Assembly (NCBI GenBank): GCA_025716855.1
Contig: JAIXMQ010000005.1
Coordinates: 1-64,000 of the forward strand
DNA from: Pilaira anomala
Lineage: Eukaryota; Mucoromycota; Mucoromycetes; Mucorales; Mucoraceae
Length of the DNA stretch: 64,000 nucleotides
Reading direction: 5' to 3'
Part shown: piece after piece, positions 58,394 through 64,000 of the stretch
Position numbering within the stretch: position 1 is the stretch's first letter
Layout of the letters: each line of letters opens with the position of its first letter
Program-made: the position numbers and the translations under genes
Notes under the pieces: model-generated
Database searches by the model: none
Told to the model about the DNA's origin: nothing
Seen by the model: only the letters and a program-made list of their open reading frames with translations

Positions 58394-58805
58394 TTTCATA
58401 CTATTTTATAACTCATTGTTTTTTTTTTAGTGATGGTATGGATACATTTGGAAATCAAGGCAATTTACGTATTCCATAGTAAAGTATAATCACATTTACA
58501 AATATTTATTATAAAATTAACAAAAAAAAAAAAATAGTGGTACAGGATTTGCTAGTAGTAACAATTTTAAGCCAGTAGAAGAAACAAACTTTGTAAGTTT
58601 TTTTTTTTTTTTAGCGTTAAAAAAAAAAAAAAAAAATGATGATCTAACCATGATATAATTTTTTTATTAGAATAAAAATCCATTTGGACAACAAATGAAC
58701 CCATCACCTAAACCTTCTAAAAGTTTATTGGATTTAATGCAAGAACAAAAGCAACAACAACAGCAACAACAACAACAACAACAATTTAATTCTTCCTTCT
58801 TTTAA
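56633..58805 (+). CDS. Epsin (ENTH-domain endocytic adaptor)
   Basis: Seven exons, 56633-56661, 56719-56838, 56921-56999, 57091-58355, 58431-58478, 58538-58592 and 58671-58805, join in phase to 576 residues. The ENTH domain (about residues 5-150) starts VVRSIKNIAKGFSDVQIKVR and includes EATSNDPWGPSGTLMNEIAQ and RHVFKALLLLDYCLHVGSEN; it binds PI(4,5)P2. Two ubiquitin-interacting motifs follow (ELKKALAESKRIAQEEE and DLEKALQISQQEAFEQ). The long C-terminal tail is Gln-rich with NPF motifs (TNPFSQ, NKNPFGQ) for EH-domain partners. A TAG that seems to end exon 5 is part of the donor context and is spliced across (CCA TA, then T). Divergent from CHIP across about 210 nt of T-rich sequence. Confidence 0.92.
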
Positions 58806-59037
58806 TTATTAATCTCGTTTCATCATACATCAACCTAAGAATGGAATTATTTTTTGGAGTAAAAAATAAATAAAAACGTAACTGTCGTAAAATAGACTTT
58901 TTTAACAATTGTCATGACAGAAAAGTTTTCGGAGTTAATTCTAAATAAAAAAAAAATTACAATTTTAGATTGTCCGGGGAAAATTATTAAAAACCCTTCT
59001 TTCTTTCTATTTTTATTATTAAAATTGAAACTTTTTT

Positions 59038-59082
<45 letters not shown>

Positions 59083-59085
59083 TTA

Positions 59086-60705
59086 ATGGGCATTACAACT
59101 TTTTCAAGAAACCAAAGGAGTTGGGGAGGTCGCTCAGACTTTTCTCGACCGAGTTATGGTTCTTCCACCGTAACAGTAGTAGAAGAAGAAGAAAAAGAAC
59201 CTAAAAAAAAAGAAGAAGAAATATCACATATTACACAACCACGTTTTAGTGTATTTGGTAAAAAAGCCAAATTTGAAAGTATCAACCAAAAATCACTTGA
59301 ACAAGATAAAAAAGCAGCAGCAGCAGCAGCAGCAATGGAACCTATGCGTAGAAAGAGTAATAGTAACAAATTCGAACTTCATTTATCATCCAGTACAAAA
59401 AAAAAGAAGAAGAAATCGGTTGCATTTGATCCAATCTTTCTTGAAAAAGTTTGTTTATTTCGAGAAGAACAAAGTCCATGTGAGTTAAAAGAAGCTCATG
59501 ATAATACCAACACAAAATTTCGTATCATCTGCCCAAATTGGCCTGTATTTACCACCAGTACTACCACCTCTTTAAATCAAAACATCTTGTTAAATAAGAA
59601 ATCTTTTTTTATTACTGACGATAACAAGTTTATCAAGGGTAAAATATTGATTCGTAATTTAGCTCTGGATAAATCTGTCTCGGTAAAGTATACTTTAGAT
59701 GCCTGGACGACTGTAAATGATGTAGATGCTGTCTTTTTTGGTCCAAATCCAAAAAATGTTGCTTTTGATATCTATGAATTCTCTATGAATTTAGGTCATG
59801 GACAGTTGGCCGATCGTGGTGAAATACGTGGTAAATTAGAATTCACCATTCGTTTTACTGCTGGTGAAGATGATTATTGGGATAACAATCAAGGTTTAAA
59901 TTATAAAATTAGAGTTCTTTGTGATCCTTTAAATGATCCTTGGGCTAAAGAAAAGGAAATAGAGAAACAAGAAACAGAACATCTAGATAATGAAGAAGAA
60001 GAAGATGATGATGATGATTATTCTGAAGCAGAAGAAGATGATATGGATGAACAAGAAAATCAAGAAAAACATAGTTCATTTACTAATGCTCTTAAAGGAT
60101 ATAAACATGCTAAACCGTTTCATCTTAATAAACGTCAACCATGGCTTGGTACTCGATATGATTTCAGTCAATCACTTCAGTTAGCAAAGAGAGCTCCTTA
60201 TGAGTCATGGTCTAATTCTGTCAAGGCTGATCCTGATCTGATTACGGATTATTTCTTGGTGAAACCAATTCCAATTAAACCAACTACCAGTCCTCCTCCA
60301 TTCATCCTTTCTCCACCAAAAGATAATACGCCTACTCCTTCTTCTAGTACCAACACAACTACAAAAGTATCACCTAATATAGTATCATTTAGTAGTTATC
60401 CAAAACTATCAACTACCACAAGTACACCTACAACAACAACATCAACAAAAAATCCTAGTCTTCCTATTTATACTGCACCTTCTTCCACTACTACTTCTTC
60501 TTCAGCACCACCTAGCCCGAGAACTTCACCTACACTCGCTTCAGCATTACCACCTAGACCAGCATTCCACAATCATTCTCGAAGTACATCCTCTATTCTA
60601 CCTACTATCTCTTCTACTTCTTCTCCTCTTGATATGAATTCACCTTATTATCTTGATTTAGTCAACAAGTATTGTTTTTATCATAGTGATAGTAGCATAA
60701 ATTAA
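59086..60705 (+). CDS. PP1 glycogen-targeting regulatory subunit with CBM21 domain
   Basis: A single-exon gene of 539 residues. An RVxF-type protein phosphatase 1 docking site, KKSVAF, lies at residues 109-114. The CBM21 carbohydrate-binding domain (about 130-290) includes IKGKILIRNLALDKSVSVKY, LDAWTTVNDVDAVFFG, FEFTIRF-like LEFTIRFTAGEDDYWDNN and GLNYKIRVL. An acidic stretch and a conserved-looking WLGTRYDFSQSLQLA with APYESW follow, then a Ser/Thr/Pro-rich tail. This matches yeast Gac1/Pig1 and animal PPP1R3 proteins, which bring PP1 to glycogen to activate glycogen synthase. Start: the ATG at 59086 directly after a long T run gives MGITTFSRNQRSW; upstream frames are T-run artefacts. A run of seven Ala follows the basic N-terminal region. 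Confidence 0.88.
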   Translation: MGITTFSRNQRSWGGRSDFSRPSYGSSTVTVVEEEEKEPKKKEEEISHITQPRFSVFGKKAKFESINQKSLEQDKKAAAAAAAMEPMRRKSNSNKFELHLSSSTKKKKKKSVAFDPIFLEKVCLFREEQSPCELKEAHDNTNTKFRIICPNWPVFTTSTTTSLNQNILLNKKSFFITDDNKFIKGKILIRNLALDKSVSVKYTLDAWTTVNDVDAVFFGPNPKNVAFDIYEFSMNLGHGQLADRGEIRGKLEFTIRFTAGEDDYWDNNQGLNYKIRVLCDPLNDPWAKEKEIEKQETEHLDNEEEEDDDDDYSEAEEDDMDEQENQEKHSSFTNALKGYKHAKPFHLNKRQPWLGTRYDFSQSLQLAKRAPYESWSNSVKADPDLITDYFLVKPIPIKPTTSPPPFILSPPKDNTPTPSSSTNTTTKVSPNIVSFSSYPKLSTTTSTPTTTTSTKNPSLPIYTAPSSTTTSSSAPPSPRTSPTLASALPPRPAFHNHSRSTSSILPTISSTSSPLDMNSPYYLDLVNKYCFYHSDSSIN

Positions 60706-60732
60706 TAGTATACCCTCTCCTCTCTCTCTCTT

Positions 60733-60784
<52 letters not shown>

Positions 60785-61619
60785 TCAATAAAAATATATT
60801 TTTTTTTAATGCAGTTGATCGGGAATAGTTAAAGTGGTGAAACAATGAGTTTGTTTTTACGCAATCAAGTAATAAATACATTATTTATCAAGTATAAATC
60901 GAACCAAGTTTTCCTTTTTTGTGTAGCGATAACAATACCATCTTTTTTTTTTCTTTTCTTTGGGCTGTCAATCATGTAATACGAAAAGGCTTGTAAAAGA
61001 ATTCGTATTTAAACTTTTCGATCCGAACTGATTATTTAAAAAAAAAAGTTACACGAGCGGAAGAAACCGCTCAAGTAAAAAGTTGCAACTGATCTAAGTA
61101 TTTAAGAGAGCCAATATTGGTGTAATAATCACCGTTATCTTGAATCAAGACAAGCAATTATTTCTAAACTACTTTTATAACATGCATACGCCCCCCCTTT
61201 TTTTTTATTGACCATTATCAGATGTATATAGCGTTACATTTGATCTTTCGTAATCAATGTTTGGAAGTCGATATCCCTCAAACGCTTATCGTACAAATAT
61301 CTATACATATAATGCAAACACTCTCCAGGTACAAAGTGGAAATTACAGGTTTTTCGATTCATGTATAAATACAGCTTTATTTACTCTTTATCTTTGTATG
61401 AAAAGCTTTAACGGAGATATACTTTTTTTAGTGATATTTACGATTAAGGAATGAATTAGGTTGCTCGCGCAAGATAGATATTCAATAGGTATATATGTAT
61501 GGTATTTATTGTTTTTGCGTCAAAATTAGTTCTTTGAATTTAGTATGCTGGAATACCTACAAAGACAAATGATTTATCTCTCTCTCTCTCTCTCTCTCTC
61601 TCTTTGTTAAAATTTCCTT
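60706..61619. other. Intergenic region with CT microsatellites
   Basis: About 900 nt, no recognisable gene. It begins with a CT-rich tract (60716-60782) right after the PP1-subunit stop and ends with another CT repeat (61578-61602) just before the transposon relic. Confidence 0.6.
60716..60782. repeat. CT microsatellite
   Basis: Imperfect CT repeat with TTTC interruptions, starting about 10 nt after a stop codon, so probably inside the 3' UTR. Confidence 0.95.
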
Positions 61620-62747
61620 ACCGTTTAGCCAAAATGCTTAGAGTTATGCATACTACTGAGAAATACGATGTGTTGCAACTCCAGTATTATACCTGTTGTT
61701 TAGATATCATAATAGACATAATCCATTTATGCACTCTTTCTTTACTGAGAATAAGTCTTTTCCAGACCTACCAAAGTTTAATGATAGAAAGTCTTATTCT
61801 GTCCTTCCGCTAATTATCTCAGTTATGTTTACGGTTGTATTATTCTATCAAAATTTCGCTCTTACAAGGACCATTTAACCTCTATGCTCGACGGAGTCAT
61901 TTTGAAGGGTGATCACTCTTTTAAAATCATCGATCATATGATAAAGGTGAACGGTTTAAACACGATGTTAAATGAGTATGAGGAGATACGAATGATGGTC
62001 TTGTCTCGTAGTAAAAAGCTTGAAAACCTTGCACCGCAATTTCTTGAAATGATGAAAAATACCTACAAAAAAACTGGACATGTCCGTCCCTGAATTATTT
62101 TATACAGATAATGTTGTAGGTGATCAGTTTTTTCTTAAGGAAGTCATGCCTTCTCGTATTTTTGAAGGATGTATTTCATGTGATGCAAATGATTCGTGTT
62201 TCACTTAAACATGGAATGACAAAGGATTTCATATTAGATGATTTAGATATGCTGCTCTTTTTTTGTTGTAGATCCAGATGACAAGAAAAAAAAGTAGAAG
62301 AATACTTGTGTTCTATTGGTACAGATTGAAAATCAAAGCTTTCAGTTGATCCTGAATATGTTATCAAAAGGGTCAAGCGGTATATACCACCTCCCGAGGA
62401 ATTATTTCCTGTGGTAGAATTGGTTTTTGAAAAGTATGATAATTCGATTTGTGCCAACTCCAGTATATAAACCTTTATTCAATAAAGAGATGCTTAAAAA
62501 AGATGCAAAGGATGTATTAGAAGAAATTCGTTTAGGACATGTTTCTGATGTAAAAGGCGGTCCTCCTCTTTATACTGAGGTAGGTTAAGATAAAAACGGT
62601 CTGATGGTTAATAGATGTGCAAGAGGAATTAGTTCGATTGAAGGCGCTGTGTATATGAATAGTGTCAGAAAGTTCGCTTCGTATAATGCTGGTACTAGAT
62701 TAATCGATATGGTACTTGCAGATTATCGTTTATACCACAACATTGAT
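61620..62747 (+). pseudogene. Dead copy of the DUF6729-type transposon-like gene
   Basis: Plus-strand fragments in shifting frames follow the family order. First LPKFNDRKSYSVLP, then MLDGVILKGDHSFKIIDHM with MLNEYEEIR (from 61884), then PELFYTDNVVGDQFFLKEVM, FHVMQMIRVSLKHGMTKDF, DPEYVIKRVKRYIPPPEEL, VLEEIRLGHVSDVKGGPPLY and KFASYNAGTRLIDMVLADYR. Stops and frame changes occur near 62075-62092, 62205, 62290-62330, 62465 and 62587. The last block ends at a GTAAGT donor (62748) in the same codon context as the intact copy's intron at 928, showing a shared ancestral intron. No matching second exon was found downstream. It includes the upstream catalytic-type region (DHSF, YTDN) missing from the left copy. 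Confidence 0.85.
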
Positions 62748-64000
62748 GTAAGTTTTTTTTTATGTTTATCTATTTAGTTAATAGGGGTATGAACACCACA
62801 AATGTAAAAAAAAAAAAAAAAAAAGTACAAATTGTTCTGCGTTTGTGGCGTTCAAATATGAAAATCTGTTTTTTAACCAATCAGATTATTTTAAATTTTG
62901 TACGATTTTAGCACAAATTGGTCTACTACTTTCATTTTTTTTTTCAATCTCAATTAACCTACAAAAAAAAATCATGCAAAACTAATTTATTTTTCATGAA
63001 GTCATTAGTTTTCATAGTTCAATGCTAAGTCATTATTTGGGGGAGAACCCTCCCCCATACCCCCTCTCCAAGTTCGATGCTAATTAATATGTTCAAAGTT
63101 AAAAATTAAAGTTTATGGCCGTAAAATAAAATAGATAATAGATGTACATTTTGGAATAAAAGCTCTCCTATGTATTGAGATACAAAATATGATTCGAAAA
63201 GTACTTTTTACAGATATTACTGGATTTATTATTATTATTTTTTTTTTTAAAAAAAAAAGGAGGATGCGATAAATTATACAAGTGTGAATAGAGTGATTTA
63301 TTTGACATTACGTTATAACTATACGTGTAACTAGTCTTTGAGGAGGAATTTCGGCTGGAAAAGGGAATGAAATGCCATTTATGGTTCTTATGGACATCAA
63401 GGCTTATTCTTTCTCACTCAATCTTTTAGCGAAAAGAGTAAGTCAAGAACTTGAATCAGACTGCCGCGGTAAAGAAGAAGGTATACCCATGATTTTAACT
63501 CGTTTTTTTTTTAAAAAAAAACGGTTTTATGTATTCATGAAATAAATTTTAATAAAAGACAAGTAGTCTTAAATTGATACGATTGGCGTTTGAACGTTAT
63601 TACTGCTTTACATGTAGCTATGATTGTAGAAAAACCCTAATTGAGCTTGTGATAATAAAATAATTGTGTTGAATGAGATTATCATTCTTTAGCTTGGTGG
63701 TTTTTTATGATATTTTTTTGAAGTGTAAAGTAATACAATAGGATCAAATGCTGTTGTCTCTTTGCAGTACCTCTAAGTGTGACATACATGTAATCAAATT
63801 TGTACTTGTACATACATAATTCTTGAGGGAGGGGCTTATGTGATTTTCTTTTCTTTTCTTGTTCTTTCCAAGATAAAACATAATATAATGGATATAAAGA
63901 AAGTGTACAGTATTCATCACAATATAGTCATTGTATTATTATACGTAAATAGTAAGCAAAATTAAAGAGAAGTCTTTATTTGCTTCAGTTATTACAGAGT
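62748..64000. other. Right-end region, likely element remnants
   Basis: No intact gene. A perfect hairpin with 7-nt arms GGGGGAG/CTCCCCC lies at 63039-63056, flanked by two near-copies of AGTTCAATGCTAA (63017 onward and about 63071). CCACAAA/TTTGTGG inverted copies flank an A run around 62790-62850. A short frame near 63373-63480 (MPFMVLMDIKAYSFSLNLLA) looks protein-like but unplaced. These could be debris of mobile elements. Confidence 0.45.

Noticed and set aside
58431..58480. Apparent stop codon (CCATAG) ending the epsin gene early
   Set aside because: The TAG lies at a splice donor (TA then GTAAAG). Joining to 58538 stays in phase and restores the NPF-containing C terminus.
61257..61454. 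65-codon frame upstream of the transposon relic
   Set aside because: No family block recognised; composition like the surrounding AT-rich DNA.

Overview
The window is nuclear DNA from a filamentous fungus, most likely an early-diverging Mucoromycota species (Mucorales-like). It is AT-rich, with many homopolymer tracts and densely packed eukaryotic genes. Introns are short (mostly about 50-110 nt) with GTAAGT-type donors and TAG/CAG acceptors. The gene set is fungal but keeps several genes familiar from animals (ARL8, AKTIP/FTS, CHIP/STUB1, a GPATCH8-type protein, SLC35F). Family calls are from protein motifs read by eye; exon boundaries were hand-assembled by matching splice sites, reading phase and conserved motifs, and no database search was run.

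Layout. 1-2.3 kb: a transposon-type gene (DUF6729-like) followed by two hairpins. 3-11.4 kb: housekeeping genes HEM13, DSS1, PBI2, CCS1 and PFD2. 13.1-17.8 kb: an ATG18-type PROPPIN, an atypical protein kinase and a zinc-finger/transmembrane protein. 19.5-21.4 kb: decayed DNA with an F-box/LRR relic and a Fanzor/TnpB-like nuclease relic. 21.7-31 kb: G-patch protein, mitochondrial ACP, ARL8, an unknown nuclear-looking protein, an SLC35F transporter and a USP36-type deubiquitinase. 31.9-36.8 kb: a minus-strand block of AKTIP, a GH5 endoglycoceramidase-like enzyme and a PTPMT1-like phosphatase. 37-39.7 kb: an HP1-like chromodomain protein and an SDR reductase. 39.7-44.2 kb: gene-poor, with one tRNA-Lys(CTT). 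44.2-60.7 kb: amino-acid permease, FAS1 protein, glutathionyl-hydroquinone reductase, tropomyosin, F-box/LRR protein, SRAP/HMCES protein, CHIP, epsin and a PP1 glycogen-targeting subunit. 61.6-64 kb: a dead second copy of the transposon-type gene seen at the left end.

Functional themes. Three mitochondrial proteins (DSS1, ACP, PTPMT1-like) serve RNA turnover, lipoate/fatty-acid supply and cardiolipin synthesis. Endosome and vacuole traffic is represented by ATG18, ARL8, AKTIP and epsin. Protein quality control and ubiquitin are represented by CHIP, USP36, prefoldin 2, PBI2 and an F-box protein. These genes are not in operons; neighbours are divergent, convergent or tandem with short spacers.

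I found no CRISPR-like or defence-island system. The most unusual items are the Fanzor-like relic, the intact and dead copies of the DUF6729-type element, a tropomyosin about one actin repeat shorter than the usual 161-residue fungal form, a start-codon micro-exon architecture, and an A15 run that breaks the SRAP gene.
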